Positions 1 through 10,363 of a stretch of 64,000 nt of DNA are shown here, piece after piece; position 1 is the stretch's first letter, and the number at the start of each line of letters is the position of its first letter. Made by a program: the position numbers and the translations under genes. This stretch comes from Enterobacter sp. ENT03 (lineage in GTDB: Bacteria; Pseudomonadota; Gammaproteobacteria; Enterobacterales; Enterobacteriaceae). Where the stretch lies: assembly GCF_019218745.1 (NCBI RefSeq), contig NZ_JAHUXA010000003.1, positions 62,001 through 126,000 of the forward strand. The letters run 5' to 3'. The notes under the pieces are model-generated. The model saw nothing but the letters and a program-made list of their open reading frames with translations. It searched no databases and was not told where the DNA came from.

Positions 1-1684
<1,684 letters not shown>

Positions 1685-1694
1685 CCGTCAGTCT

Positions 1695-1723
1695 GCTCCC
1701 GCACCCGCGGGAGCCGCTTTTTG
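1695..1723 (+). terminator. Intrinsic terminator after otsBA
   Basis: A perfect 8-bp stem (GCTCCCGC / GCGGGAGC) with loop ACCC is followed by CGCTTTTTG, 11 bases after the otsA stop. It closes the otsBA operon. The U-run is short, so termination may be partial. Confidence 0.7.
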
Positions 1724-2226
1724 ATCCCTCCAAATGCCATCTCCCAAACGTTTTTGCTGCCCGCATACTCTTTTTTGAAAAAAATTGCAACTACGAAACC
1801 TGTTAGTTTTATGACGCAGTTAATAAATATTCATTAATTATTCTTACAACTGGAATAGTTCACAATGTAACCATGTTGCTCAAAAATGATCTCTTAACGT
1901 AAATTTTCGCAGAAAAAAATCATAACGCTGTTTTATTAATCCTGATGATTAACATTTTTGTAATCGTTACCAAAAGTGACTAATAGATTTTTATGAATTT
2001 ATAACTTCATGATTTTTATGTGATAAGTTTTTATGTCTCTACAACAGAGATCGTCGGCCTGCGCTAAGTCGTTGCTTTCGCTGACAGTGCATTGTTTTGA
2101 CTCACAGGTCCGAGCTGTTTGCATGGCTATTCGTGCGAAAAGAATAGAAAACACGTTTGATAGAACGAAAAATATTCAATCCAACAGTCATATTGATAGA
2201 TTTATTCGTAATATTCGCTTAAATTA
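1724..2226. other. AT-rich gene-free stretch upstream of flhDC
   Basis: About 500 bases of strongly AT-rich sequence separate otsA from the flhDC control region. I see no credible gene. A 67-codon open frame at 2033-2236 has no convincing ribosome binding site and runs into the CRP site. In E. coli this place holds uspC and sometimes IS elements upstream of flhDC; no UspC-like frame exists here. The base composition suits H-NS-type binding, but that is inference only. Confidence 0.5.
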
Positions 2227-2242
2227 TGTGACGTAGATCACA
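2227..2242 (+). promoter_or_regulatory. CRP site of the flhDC promoter
   Basis: TGTGA-N6-TCACA with both half-sites perfect. Its centre is about 275 bases upstream of the flhD start. In E. coli CRP activates flhDC from about -72 with a ~200-base leader, so the spacing here predicts a start near 2306-2310. That matches a conserved block just downstream. cAMP-CRP activation of motility is established for the family; its operation at this copy is inferred. Confidence 0.85.
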
Positions 2243-2289
2243 TTTTTTTCAAAATACTACTTGCTCACATTGTATGTCTCAGAGTCCGC

Positions 2290-2516
2290 GAGTACAGTTG
2301 CCTCGATTTAGGAAAAATCTTAGTTTGTGTAAGAAATGATGAGAACGTGTGAAGGAGTAGATCGCACAATGAGGTGATCGCCTCCACGTCAAAACACCTG
2401 AATCGTAGTAATGCATTTTGCCTTGTCTTATTTATTTTACCGGGTTTTTTCCCGGCGACATCACGGGGTGCGGTCTGACCGCTTAAGATTTTCGTTGGTT
2501 ATTCTGGATGGGAAAA
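2290..2516 (+). promoter_or_regulatory. flhDC promoter and long 5' leader
   Basis: The block starting GTACAGTTG at 2292 and continuing through TCGATTTAGGAAAAATC closely matches, from memory, the E. coli flhDC start region. About 200 bases of untranslated leader follow. They include a hairpin-prone segment around 2438-2457 (ACCGGG...CCCGG) just upstream of flhD. In E. coli this leader is bound by CsrA and by the small RNAs ArcZ, OmrA/B and McaS. The conserved sequence suggests the same kind of post-transcriptional control, which is inferred and not shown here. Confidence 0.65.
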
Positions 2517-2870
2517 ATGCATACATCCGAGTTGCTGAAACATGTTTATGACATCAATTTGTCATATCTCCTTCTTGCACAGCGTCTGATTAGTCAGGAC
2601 AAAGCCTCCGCGATGTTCCGCCTGGGGATGAGTGAAGAAATGGCATCCACAATGGTCGAGCTGACGTTGCCGCAAATGGTTAAACTGGCTGAAACCAATC
2701 AGCTGATTTGCCAGTTCCGCTTTGACAGCCACCAGACTATTACCCGTCTGACACAGGAATCCCGTGTCGACGATTTACAGCAGGTCCATACCGGAATTTT
2801 GCTTTCAACCCGTCTGCTAAGTGACGCAGGTCAGACGGTTGATGCACCTGCCCGGAAGAAAAGGGCCTGA
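2517..2870 (+). CDS. flhD: Flagellar master regulator subunit FlhD
   Basis: Subunit of the FlhD4C2 complex that activates class 2 flagellar promoters with sigma-70. The product has 117 residues and begins [24 protein letters not shown], nearly identical to the E. coli N-terminus. The core is helical and the DNA-contacting [11 protein letters not shown] segment lies in the middle. An in-frame ATG at 2508 would add MGK; I chose 2517 because the E. coli and Salmonella proteins start there. It is three bases upstream of flhC, forming the flhDC operon under the CRP-controlled promoter above. Confidence 0.96.
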   Translation: MHTSELLKHVYDINLSYLLLAQRLISQDKASAMFRLGMSEEMASTMVELTLPQMVKLAETNQLICQFRFDSHQTITRLTQESRVDDLQQVHTGILLSTRLLSDAGQTVDAPARKKRA

Positions 2871-2873
2871 TCT

Positions 2874-3452
2874 ATGACCGTTAAAAGTATCGTTCAGGAA
2901 GCGCGCGACATCCAGTTAGCCATGGAGCTGATTACGCTGGGCGCGCGGTTACAAATGCTGGAAAGTGAGACGCAGCTGAGCCGTGGTCGACTCATCAAAC
3001 TTTATAAAGAACTTCGCGGCAGTCCGCCGCCGAAAGGCATGCTGCCGTTTTCCACCGACTGGTTTATGACGTGGGAGCAAAATATTCATGCCTCCATGTT
3101 CTGTAATGCCTGGCAGTTTTTACTGAAAACAGGACTTTGCAGCGGCGTCGATGCCGTGATCAAAGCGTACCGCCTCTATTTAGAACAGTGCCCGCAGCAG
3201 GAAGAGGGGCCGTTACTGGCCCTGACCCGCGCCTGGACACTGGTCCGTTTCGTTGAAAGTGGCATGCTGCAACTTTCTCGTTGCAACTGCTGCGACGGCA
3301 ATTTTATCACCCATGCACACCAACCCGTGGGCAGCTTCGCCTGCAGTTTGTGCCAACCGCCTTCCAGAGCAGTAAAAAGACGTAAACTTTCCCCGGAAGT
3401 TGCCGATAGTAATTCACAACTGCTGGATGAACAGATCAATCAGGCTGTTTGA
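2874..3452 (+). CDS. flhC: Flagellar master regulator subunit FlhC
   Basis: DNA-contacting subunit of FlhD4C2. It has 192 residues, the usual length. The zinc-binding cysteines known from E. coli (137, 140, 157, 160) are all present in RCNCCDG and FACSLC. The gene follows flhD by three bases. Its last ~70 bases also contain a consensus sigma-28 promoter reading toward motA, so coding sequence and promoter are superimposed. The C-terminal tail after the zinc site is low-complexity and variable. Confidence 0.97.
   Translation: MTVKSIVQEARDIQLAMELITLGARLQMLESETQLSRGRLIKLYKELRGSPPPKGMLPFSTDWFMTWEQNIHASMFCNAWQFLLKTGLCSGVDAVIKAYRLYLEQCPQQEEGPLLALTRAWTLVRFVESGMLQLSRCNCCDGNFITHAHQPVGSFACSLCQPPSRAVKRRKLSPEVADSNSQLLDEQINQAV
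3383..3409 (+). promoter_or_regulatory. Sigma-28 (FliA) promoter for motAB-cheAW
   Basis: TAAACTTT-N11-GCCGATAG, against the FliA consensus TAAAGTTT-N11-GCCGATAA: two mismatches and exact spacing. It lies within the 3' coding end of flhC, about 165 bases upstream of motA, which is the expected position of the class 3 promoter for the motA operon. A terminator-like hairpin lies between it and motA. Confidence 0.85.
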
Positions 3453-3475
3453 CCGAACGGTGTGAGCAACACTCC

Positions 3476-3508
3476 AGCAGCGGTAAGCAATTACCGCTGC
3501 TTTTTTTT
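3476..3508 (+). terminator. Intrinsic terminator after flhDC
   Basis: A perfect 11-bp stem (AGCAGCGGTAA / TTACCGCTGCT) with loop GCAA runs directly into eight T residues. It should end flhDC transcription. It is also downstream of the sigma-28 promoter, so mot-che transcripts must read through it. Confidence 0.88.
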
Positions 3509-3574
3509 GCCCCGCCGCCGTGCCAAACGCAAATCTGTTTCTCCTTGCCTTAGTCAACAGTGAAGGATGATGTC

Positions 3575-4462
3575 GTGCTGATCTTATTAGGTTACCTGGT
3601 TGTTCTCGGTACAGTCTTTGGCGGTTATATGATGACCGGCGGACACCTTGGGGCACTTTATCAACCTGCCGAACTTATTATCATCGGTGGTGCGGGCATA
3701 GGTGCGTTTATTGTGGGCAACAACGGCAAAGCCATCAAAGGGACGATGAAAGCGTTACCTCTGCTGTTTCGCCGTTCGAAATACACCAAAAGTATGTACA
3801 TGGACTTGCTGGCGCTGCTCTATCGCCTGATGGCGAAATCCCGTCAACAAGGCATGTTCTCGCTGGAACGTGATATTGAAAGTCCAAAAGAGAGCGAAAT
3901 TTTTGCCAGCTACCCGCGTATCCTTGCCGATCCGGTGATGCTCGAATTTATCGTGGATTATCTCCGTCTTATTATCAGCGGCAACATGAACACCTTCGAA
4001 ATCGAAGCGCTGATGGACGAAGAGATCGAAACGCATGAAGCCGAAGCGGAAGTGCCCGCCAACAGCCTGGCGATGGTCGGTGACTCACTGCCGGCGTTCG
4101 GCATCGTGGCGGCGGTAATGGGCGTGGTTCACGCCCTGGCCTCGGCGGATCGCCCGGCGGCAGAGCTGGGTGCGCTGATTGCCCATGCGATGGTGGGAAC
4201 CTTCCTCGGCATCCTGCTGGCCTATGGTTTTATCTCGCCGCTGGCGACCGTGCTGCGTCAGAAAAGCGCCGAAACCACCAAGATGATGCAGTGCGTGAAA
4301 ATCACGCTGCTGTCGAATCTGAACGGTTATGCGCCGCCGATTGCCGTGGAGTTTGGCCGTAAAACCCTGTACTCGAGCGAACGTCCTTCCTTCGTTGAAC
4401 TTGAAGAGCATGTGCGTGCAGTCAGAAACCCAAACCAGCAGACCACGACTGAGGACGCATGA
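3575..4462 (+). CDS. motA: Flagellar motor stator protein MotA
   Basis: Proton-conducting stator subunit of the inner membrane, partnered with MotB. With the GTG at 3575 it has 295 residues, the E. coli length, and AAGGA at 3564-3568 is well placed; an upstream GTG at 3560 has no such site. Four membrane segments are visible, two near the N-terminus and two around residues 165-225. The large cytoplasmic loop carries the rotor-contact charges. The tail ([14 protein letters not shown]) is conserved. The stop overlaps the motB start by four bases. Confidence 0.97.
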   Translation: MLILLGYLVVLGTVFGGYMMTGGHLGALYQPAELIIIGGAGIGAFIVGNNGKAIKGTMKALPLLFRRSKYTKSMYMDLLALLYRLMAKSRQQGMFSLERDIESPKESEIFASYPRILADPVMLEFIVDYLRLIISGNMNTFEIEALMDEEIETHEAEAEVPANSLAMVGDSLPAFGIVAAVMGVVHALASADRPAAELGALIAHAMVGTFLGILLAYGFISPLATVLRQKSAETTKMMQCVKITLLSNLNGYAPPIAVEFGRKTLYSSERPSFVELEEHVRAVRNPNQQTTTEDA

Positions 4463-5388
4463 AAAACCAGGCCCACCCCATTGTCATCGTCAAACGACGT
4501 AAACATAAAGGACACGGAGGCGGCTCGCACGGATCGTGGAAGATTGCCTACGCCGATTTTATGACGGCAATGATGGCGTTCTTCCTGGTTATGTGGCTGA
4601 TTTCCATCTCCAGTCCTAAAGAGCTTATTCAGATCGCGGAATATTTCCGCACCCCGCTGGCAACGGCGGTCACGGGCGGTGCGCGAATTTCGAACAGCGA
4701 CAGCCCAATCCCCGGTGGTGGTGATGATTTCACTCAGCAAAAGGGTGAAGTCCAGCGTCAGCCGAACGTGGAAGATCTGCGCAAACGTATGGAACAGAAC
4801 CGCCTGAGCAAACTGCGTGGCGATCTTGACCAGTTAATTGAAGCCGATCCAAAACTGCGCGCCCTGCGCCCGCATCTGAAGATCGACCTCGTGCAGGAAG
4901 GGCTGCGTATTCAGATTATCGACAGCCAGAACCGCCCGATGTTTAAAACCGGCAGTGCCGAGGTGGAGCCGTACATGCGCGATATTCTGCGTAAGATCGC
5001 CCCGGTACTGAACGGTATTCCTAACAGAGTCAGTCTGTCAGGCCACACCGATGATTTCCCTTATGCCAATGGCGAACGAGGCTATAGCAACTGGGAACTC
5101 TCCGCTGACCGCGCAAACGCATCGCGTCGTGAGCTGGTCATCGGCGGCCTGGACGACGGTAAAGTCCTGCGTGTCGTGGGCATGGCGGCTACCATGCGGC
5201 TTAGCGACAAAGGCGCTGATGATGCGATAAACCGCCGCATCAGTCTTTTGGTTCTTAACCGGCAGGCAGAACAGGCAATTTTGCATGAAAATGCCGAGAG
5301 CCAGAACGAGCCAGTAAGTTTATTAAAACAGCCAGAGGCGTTGCCCCAGGCGACAGTTCCCACATCGCCACAACCCGATCCGAGGTGA
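4459..5388 (+). CDS. motB: Flagellar motor stator protein MotB
   Basis: Peptidoglycan-anchored stator subunit of 309 residues. One membrane segment (about 30-50) contains the proton-carrying aspartate at 33 in [12 protein letters not shown], equivalent to E. coli D32. A plug region follows. The C-terminal OmpA-like domain ([10 protein letters not shown]...NWELSADRA) binds peptidoglycan. Overlap with motA supports equimolar production. The end lies four bases before cheA, in one operon. Confidence 0.97.
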   Translation: MKNQAHPIVIVKRRKHKGHGGGSHGSWKIAYADFMTAMMAFFLVMWLISISSPKELIQIAEYFRTPLATAVTGGARISNSDSPIPGGGDDFTQQKGEVQRQPNVEDLRKRMEQNRLSKLRGDLDQLIEADPKLRALRPHLKIDLVQEGLRIQIIDSQNRPMFKTGSAEVEPYMRDILRKIAPVLNGIPNRVSLSGHTDDFPYANGERGYSNWELSADRANASRRELVIGGLDDGKVLRVVGMAATMRLSDKGADDAINRRISLLVLNRQAEQAILHENAESQNEPVSLLKQPEALPQATVPTSPQPDPR

Positions 5389-5392
5389 TAGC

Positions 5393-7432
5393 GTGAGCAT
5401 GGATATTAGCGATTTTTATCAGACGTTTTTTGATGAAGCTGACGAGTTGTTGGCGGACATGGAGCAACATTTGTTGGATCTGGTGCCTGAAGCCCCGGAC
5501 TCTGAACAACTGAATGCTATCTTTCGGGCCGCGCACTCTATAAAAGGCGGCGCAGGCACGTTTGGCTTCACCATTTTGCAGGAAACCACGCACCTGATGG
5601 AAAACCTGCTCGATGAAGCCCGGCGCGGTGAGATGCAGCTCAACACCGATATAATCAATCTGTTTTTGGAAACCAAAGATATTATGCAGGAACAGCTCGA
5701 CGCCTATAAAAGCTCACAAGAGCCAGATGCCGCCAGCTTTGAATATATCTGCAATGCCCTGCGTCAGCTGGCACTGGAAGCGAAGGGTGAAGTGGTGCCT
5801 GCCGTTAACGGTGCAAAACTGACGGTAGTCGACGCGCAGGATGAACAGGCTGACGTGTCCACCGCGCCTGCTGCCAACAGCGACAAGCTGCGCATCGTGA
5901 TTTCGCGTCTGAAAGAGAACGAAGTCGGCCTGCTGGAAGACGAACTTAAAAACCTTGCCACCTTAAGTGACGTGGTAAAAGGCAGCGACTCCCTGAGTGC
6001 GACGCTGGATGGCGGCGTGAGCCAGGACGATCTGATTGCTGTGCTCTGCTTCGTGGTAGAGCAGGATCAGATTGCTTTCGAAACCGCACCCGCTGCCGCA
6101 GCGAACGCTGAACCGGCGAGCGCGGTGGTTGCTGAAAGCGCACCGCAGGTGCCGGTCGTGGCCGCAGCACCCGTGCTGAAAGCCGTACCGAAAGAACAGG
6201 CTGCGGCGGGCCGCCAGGAACGTGAAAAACCGGCGCGCGCCAGCGAATCCACCAGCATCCGTGTGGCGGTGGAAAAAGTTGACCAGATCATTAACCTGGT
6301 GGGCGAACTGGTGATCACCCAGTCCATGCTGGCCCAGCGCTCAAACGAACTGGATCCGGTCACCCATGGCGATCTGATCACCAGCATGGGCCAGTTGCAG
6401 CGCAACGCCCGTGACCTGCAGGAATCGGTGATGTCCATCCGTATGATGCCGATGGAATATGTTTTCAGCCGCTTCCCGCGCCTGGTGCGCGATCTCGCCA
6501 CCAAACTGAACAAGCAGATCGAACTGACCCTTATCGGTAGCTCCACTGAGCTGGATAAGAGCCTGATCGAACGCATTATCGATCCGTTAACGCACCTGGT
6601 GCGTAACAGCCTCGACCACGGTATCGAACTGCCGGACGTCCGCGTTGCCGCCGGTAAATCCGCCGTGGGTAACCTGGTGCTCTCCGCCGAACACCAGGGC
6701 GGCAATATCTGTATCGAAGTGACCGACGATGGCGCAGGCCTTAACCGCGAACGTATCCTTGCGAAAGCCATGTCTCAGGGTATGGCGGTGAGCGAAAGCA
6801 TGTCTGACGAAGAAGTCGGGATGCTGATCTTCGCGCCGGGCTTCTCCACCGCTGAACAGGTAACCGACGTGTCGGGCCGTGGTGTCGGCATGGACGTGGT
6901 GAAACGTAACATCCAGGAGATGGGTGGCCACGTCGAAATCAAATCCAAACAGGGCGCGGGCACGACCATTCGTATCCTGCTGCCGCTGACGCTGGCGATC
7001 CTCGACGGCATGTCCGTGAAGGTCAGCGAAGAAGTCTTTATCCTGCCGCTGAACGCTGTGATGGAATCGCTGCAACCGCGTGAAGAAGATCTGCACCCGC
7101 TGGCGGGTGGCGAGCGCGTTCTGGAAGTGCGTGGCGAATACCTGCCGCTGGTAGAACTGTGGAAAGTCTTTGACGTCAAGGGCGCGAAAACGGAAGCCAC
7201 CGCAGGTATCGTGGTGATCGTACAAAGCGCAGGACGTCGTTACGCCTTGTTGGTTGACCAGTTGATCGGTCAGCATCAGGTGGTAGTGAAAAACCTGGAA
7301 AGCAACTATCGCAAAGTGCCGGGCATTTCTGCGGCGACCATCCTCGGTGATGGCAGTGTCGCGCTGATTGTGGATGTTTCGGCGTTACAGGGATTAAACC
7401 GTGAACAACGTATGGCGCATACAGCCGCCTGA
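5393..7432 (+). CDS. cheA: Chemotaxis histidine kinase CheA
   Basis: Receptor-coupled kinase that phosphorylates CheY and CheB. It has 679 residues, about 25 more than E. coli, with the extra length in the Ala/Pro-rich linkers around the P2 domain. Domains in order are P1 with phospho-acceptor His48 (RAAHSIKGGAG), P2, the P3 dimerisation helices, the P4 ATPase (HLVRNSLDHGIE, DDGAGL, GRGVGMDVV) and the CheW-like P5. The start is GTG at 5393, as in E. coli. The internal Met for the short form CheA-S (MQEQLDAYK) is conserved. Confidence 0.97.
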   Translation: MSMDISDFYQTFFDEADELLADMEQHLLDLVPEAPDSEQLNAIFRAAHSIKGGAGTFGFTILQETTHLMENLLDEARRGEMQLNTDIINLFLETKDIMQEQLDAYKSSQEPDAASFEYICNALRQLALEAKGEVVPAVNGAKLTVVDAQDEQADVSTAPAANSDKLRIVISRLKENEVGLLEDELKNLATLSDVVKGSDSLSATLDGGVSQDDLIAVLCFVVEQDQIAFETAPAAAANAEPASAVVAESAPQVPVVAAAPVLKAVPKEQAAAGRQEREKPARASESTSIRVAVEKVDQIINLVGELVITQSMLAQRSNELDPVTHGDLITSMGQLQRNARDLQESVMSIRMMPMEYVFSRFPRLVRDLATKLNKQIELTLIGSSTELDKSLIERIIDPLTHLVRNSLDHGIELPDVRVAAGKSAVGNLVLSAEHQGGNICIEVTDDGAGLNRERILAKAMSQGMAVSESMSDEEVGMLIFAPGFSTAEQVTDVSGRGVGMDVVKRNIQEMGGHVEIKSKQGAGTTIRILLPLTLAILDGMSVKVSEEVFILPLNAVMESLQPREEDLHPLAGGERVLEVRGEYLPLVELWKVFDVKGAKTEATAGIVVIVQSAGRRYALLVDQLIGQHQVVVKNLESNYRKVPGISAATILGDGSVALIVDVSALQGLNREQRMAHTAA

Positions 7433-7453
7433 TTTAGGTAAGAAGGTATAAAC

Positions 7454-7957
7454 ATGACCGGTATGAGTAATGTAACGAAACTGGCTGGCGAGCCATCAGG
7501 TCAGGAATTCCTGGTTTTCACCCTTGGCGGGGAAGAATACGGTATCGATATTCTGAAAGTGCAGGAAATCCGTGGTTATGATCAGGTAACCCGCATTGCC
7601 AACACCCCGGAATTCATCAAAGGGGTGACCAACCTGCGCGGTGTGATTGTGCCTATCGTCGATCTGCGCGTGAAGTTCAGCCAGATGGACGTAGAGTACA
7701 ACGAAAACACCGTGGTGATCGTGCTGAACCTGGGGCAGCGTGTGGTGGGCATCGTGGTTGACGGCGTCTCCGACGTGCTGTCATTGGCCGCGGATCAGAT
7801 CCGCCCGGCACCGGAGTTCGCGGTTACGCTGTCCACTGAATACCTGACCGGCCTCGGCGCGCTTGGCGACCGTATGCTGATCCTGGTGAACATCGAAAAA
7901 CTGCTCAACAGCGATGAAATGGCGCTGCTTGACGTGGCGGCTACGCACGTCGCCTGA
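7454..7957 (+). CDS. cheW: Chemotaxis coupling protein CheW
   Basis: SH3-like adaptor of 167 residues that links receptors to CheA in the polar arrays. Signatures are [16 protein letters not shown] near the N-terminus, [14 protein letters not shown] in the middle, and [18 protein letters not shown] near the end. AGAAGG precedes the start. It is the last gene of motAB-cheAW, followed by a REP-like element and a strong terminator. Confidence 0.97.
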   Translation: MTGMSNVTKLAGEPSGQEFLVFTLGGEEYGIDILKVQEIRGYDQVTRIANTPEFIKGVTNLRGVIVPIVDLRVKFSQMDVEYNENTVVIVLNLGQRVVGIVVDGVSDVLSLAADQIRPAPEFAVTLSTEYLTGLGALGDRMLILVNIEKLLNSDEMALLDVAATHVA

Positions 7958-7977
7958 CGTTCCGCATTGAGTTGACC

Positions 7978-8009
7978 TGTAGGCCCGGCAAGCTTGCGCC
8001 GCCGGGCAA
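7978..8009. repeat. REP-like palindromic element, copy 1
   Basis: A 32-base GC-rich imperfect palindrome between cheW and its terminator. An identical 32-base copy lies at 31613-31644, beyond cutC. Intergenic location at operon 3' ends and the GCCCGGC...GCCGGGC arms are typical of enterobacterial REP (Y/Z) elements, which act in mRNA stability and gyrase binding. Confidence 0.75.
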
Positions 8010-8020
8010 AACCGGTAAAA

Positions 8021-8053
8021 AAAACGCTCTCTTTCCCGAGAGCGTTTTTATTT
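8021..8053 (+). terminator. Intrinsic terminator after cheW
   Basis: A perfect 11-bp stem (AAAACGCTCTC / GAGAGCGTTTT) with a 6-base loop runs into a T-rich stretch. It closes the mot-che operon. Confidence 0.88.
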
Positions 8054-8193
8054 TTCCGGCCTTTTATTAAATATATCTCCCGCAATTTTTAAAATAACCC
8101 GCGTTTATTATTATTCCTCTGCGCAATAATTAAGTGCCAGTTAACTAATATTAACGACAAATAAATGTAACGACAGAAAACGGCATTTTAATT

Positions 8194-8209
8194 TGTGATT
8201 CAAATCACG
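8194..8209 (+). promoter_or_regulatory. Candidate CRP site upstream of the pilus operon
   Basis: TGTGA-N6-TCACG matches the CRP consensus at nine of ten core positions and lies about 245 bases before the first pilin gene. The surrounding 8054-8453 stretch is AT-rich and gene-free. Regulation of this operon by CRP is inferred from the motif alone. Confidence 0.5.
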
Positions 8210-8453
8210 CCAGCGGCAATATATCCTTTTTAGAAACGTTTGTTTACATCCTGTTTTATTGTCTAACAAGCTGAAAATTAATGATAATTTGTGTCAATCA
8301 CCCGTCCATATGACCCCTGTTTTACAGGGTAGTTCTTTACCTCTCCCTGAGCTAAATTTCTGTTAATCCTGTTATTTCCCCGGCAGGATAATATCCCCGG
8401 CAGCTCATCCTTTATCGCAATAAGCGGAAAGCTTATTTACTGGAGGCGATAAC

Positions 8454-9023
8454 ATGAACAGAAATTTACGTATTCTCCTCGCGGGTAGCGCATTGTTATT
8501 CGCCGGGCAGAATGCTCAGGCGGTGACCAGTAACGGGACCATCGGTGCCACCCTGACGTTGACCAACGGCTGCCTGATAAACGGATCCCCAAACCAGAAC
8601 GGCATCAACTTCGGTACGCTGAACTTTGGTGAACATCCGGCAACCTTCTCGACACTGACCACCCAGCTTACCGGCTCGGGGGGCGGAAACAGCTTCGGCA
8701 TTCAGTGCACCACCGACAGCTATACCGTCCAGATCACCGGCAACACCAACTCCACCGCACCCGGTACCGTGGTCGGTACGCCAGGCACCCCGGCCCGCTA
8801 TCTGGTGAATACCACCAACACTGCGCAGGGCGTGGCCTACAGCCTCTACAGCGACAGCGGCTTCAGTAACGTGGTAGCGAACAACGCGCCATTGCCTGTT
8901 GCCTCAACCACCGGCGGCGTCAACAACTACACCCTCTATGGTCGTATCCAGGGCGGCGGTAACAGCGTGACGGTCGTACCAGGTACCTATACCGACACCA
9001 TAAACGTGAGCGTTATTTACTAA
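8454..9023 (+). CDS. Spore-coat-U domain pilin, probable major subunit (Csu type)
   Basis: Secreted pilin of 189 residues. A signal peptide of about 23 residues ends AQNAQA. The mature protein is one SCPU domain: early GCLINGS, a glycine-rich beta core, a Cys pair (GCL and IQC) and the C-terminal strand TYTDTINVSVIY, which fits donor-strand exchange. TGGAGG is six bases before the ATG. First gene of a five-gene archaic chaperone-usher operon like Acinetobacter Csu, so it probably forms the shaft. Not recognised as a specifically named enterobacterial gene. Confidence 0.85.
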   Translation: MNRNLRILLAGSALLFAGQNAQAVTSNGTIGATLTLTNGCLINGSPNQNGINFGTLNFGEHPATFSTLTTQLTGSGGGNSFGIQCTTDSYTVQITGNTNSTAPGTVVGTPGTPARYLVNTTNTAQGVAYSLYSDSGFSNVVANNAPLPVASTTGGVNNYTLYGRIQGGGNSVTVVPGTYTDTINVSVIY

Positions 9024-9034
9024 CGCTCCGCACG

Positions 9035-9589
9035 ATGAAATCTGATGGAGCGCCAGCTTCCCTGCGGGGAAGCCGGGGAGTCCTGCGCCTTATTTTCGGG
9101 CTGGCGTTAGCAGGACTCATGATGCAGGGAACCGCCCTGGCTGTTACCAGCCAGTCATTCCGGGTGGGAGCAACGATAACGCCGGGCTGTTCGGTGACCA
9201 GCGGTACCGGTGGCGTGCTGGGTACGCTGAATTTCGGCACCCATAGCGGCGTGGAAAGCGGGCGTGTCTCCACCAGTTTCGTGCCCAACTCCTCTTTACT
9301 GCTGGCCTGTACCCCCGGCGTGGCGCTGAGCATGAGCATCAACGGCGGGCTGAATTACACCAGTGTGCGCAATATGCGGCGCAGCGGCGGCACCGAGGTC
9401 GTGCCGTATCGCCTGTACAGCAGCAGCACGCTGGCGGCCAATACGGAGATCGCCCAGAACCAGTCGGTTTCGGTCACTTACAGCAACAGTAACAACATTG
9501 CGCTTACGCTGTTCGGCGCGGCGCAGCTGACGGGTTTGAGTCCCGCAGGCAACTATAGCGATCAACTCACCGTGACCCTGACATGGTGA
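9035..9589 (+). CDS. Spore-coat-U domain pilin, second subunit
   Basis: A 184-residue secreted SCPU-domain protein. The N-terminus has about 20 charged residues before the hydrophobic core LIFGLALAGLMMQGTALA, unusually long for a signal peptide, so translation could begin further in (Met at 9119). The mature part has VGATITPGCSV, LNFGTHSG and the C-terminal NYSDQLTVTLTW. It lies 11 bases after the first pilin gene and probably acts as a minor or adaptor subunit, like CsuA or CsuB. Confidence 0.82.
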   Translation: MKSDGAPASLRGSRGVLRLIFGLALAGLMMQGTALAVTSQSFRVGATITPGCSVTSGTGGVLGTLNFGTHSGVESGRVSTSFVPNSSLLLACTPGVALSMSINGGLNYTSVRNMRRSGGTEVVPYRLYSSSTLAANTEIAQNQSVSVTYSNSNNIALTLFGAAQLTGLSPAGNYSDQLTVTLTW

Positions 9590-9604
9590 GACAGGGAGAC
9601 GTCT

Positions 9605-10363
9605 ATGAGCATTTATCCTCGACAGGCAGCGCTGCTGCTCACTACCGCGCTGGCCCTAAGTGCGCCGCAGGTACAGGCGGCAGCCACCATTCTGTTATGG
9701 CCTATCGATCCGTGGCTGGCAGCGGATACGCCCGCCACTGAACTGTGGATCCAGAACCAGGGCGACACCCCGACCACCATGCAAGTGCGCATCGTGCGCT
9801 GGCGTCAGGATGGCGGCAACGAACGCTACCAGCCGCAACAGGACGTGGTCGCCAGTCCACCTATTGTGCGCATTGAGAAGGGCAGCAAACAGCTGATCCG
9901 CCTTATCAAACAGACCACGGTGCCGGCAGGCGTCGAACAGGCTTACCGTATTATTGTTGATGAGATCCCCCAGCCCCAGGATGACAAAACACCGCAAATC
10001 GGGCTGAAGATCCAGATGCGTTATTCCATTCCGCTGTTTGCCTACGGGCAGGGCATCGCCACCCAGCGGGAAGGGGCGAACCACGCGCTGGTGGAGGCAC
10101 GGGATCTGAGCTGGCGCGCCGTGCGCGACGGCGGCAAACCGGCCATCGAAATCACCAACCGCAGCGATGTGCATGTGCGGTTAAGTAACGTAAACGTTCA
10201 GCAGGGCGGTCAGAGCAGGGAACTGGCGGATGGTCTGCTGGGTTATGTTCTGCCCGGCAGCACCCGCCGTTTTCCGCTGCCCGCCGGTATCAGTTCCCCC
10301 TCTGCCATGACGGCCACCATTAACGCCAGGGATACGACATGGCAGTCAGCCCCCGCGCGCTGA
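9605..10363 (+). CDS. Periplasmic pilus chaperone (CsuC type)
   Basis: PapD-like chaperone of 252 residues that folds the SCPU pilins in the periplasm. The signal peptide ends VQAAA at about residue 27. The first immunoglobulin-like domain contains ATELWIQNQGDTPTTMQVRIVRW and ...KGSKQLIRLIK; the second follows from about residue 145. GGGAGA precedes the start. The 3' end overlaps the usher gene by 25 bases, consistent with coupled translation. Confidence 0.88.
   Translation: MSIYPRQAALLLTTALALSAPQVQAAATILLWPIDPWLAADTPATELWIQNQGDTPTTMQVRIVRWRQDGGNERYQPQQDVVASPPIVRIEKGSKQLIRLIKQTTVPAGVEQAYRIIVDEIPQPQDDKTPQIGLKIQMRYSIPLFAYGQGIATQREGANHALVEARDLSWRAVRDGGKPAIEITNRSDVHVRLSNVNVQQGGQSRELADGLLGYVLPGSTRRFPLPAGISSPSAMTATINARDTTWQSAPAR

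Noticed and set aside
2033-2236. 67-codon open frame upstream of flhD
   Set aside because: No convincing ribosome binding site, odd composition, and overlap with the CRP site. Treated as non-coding.
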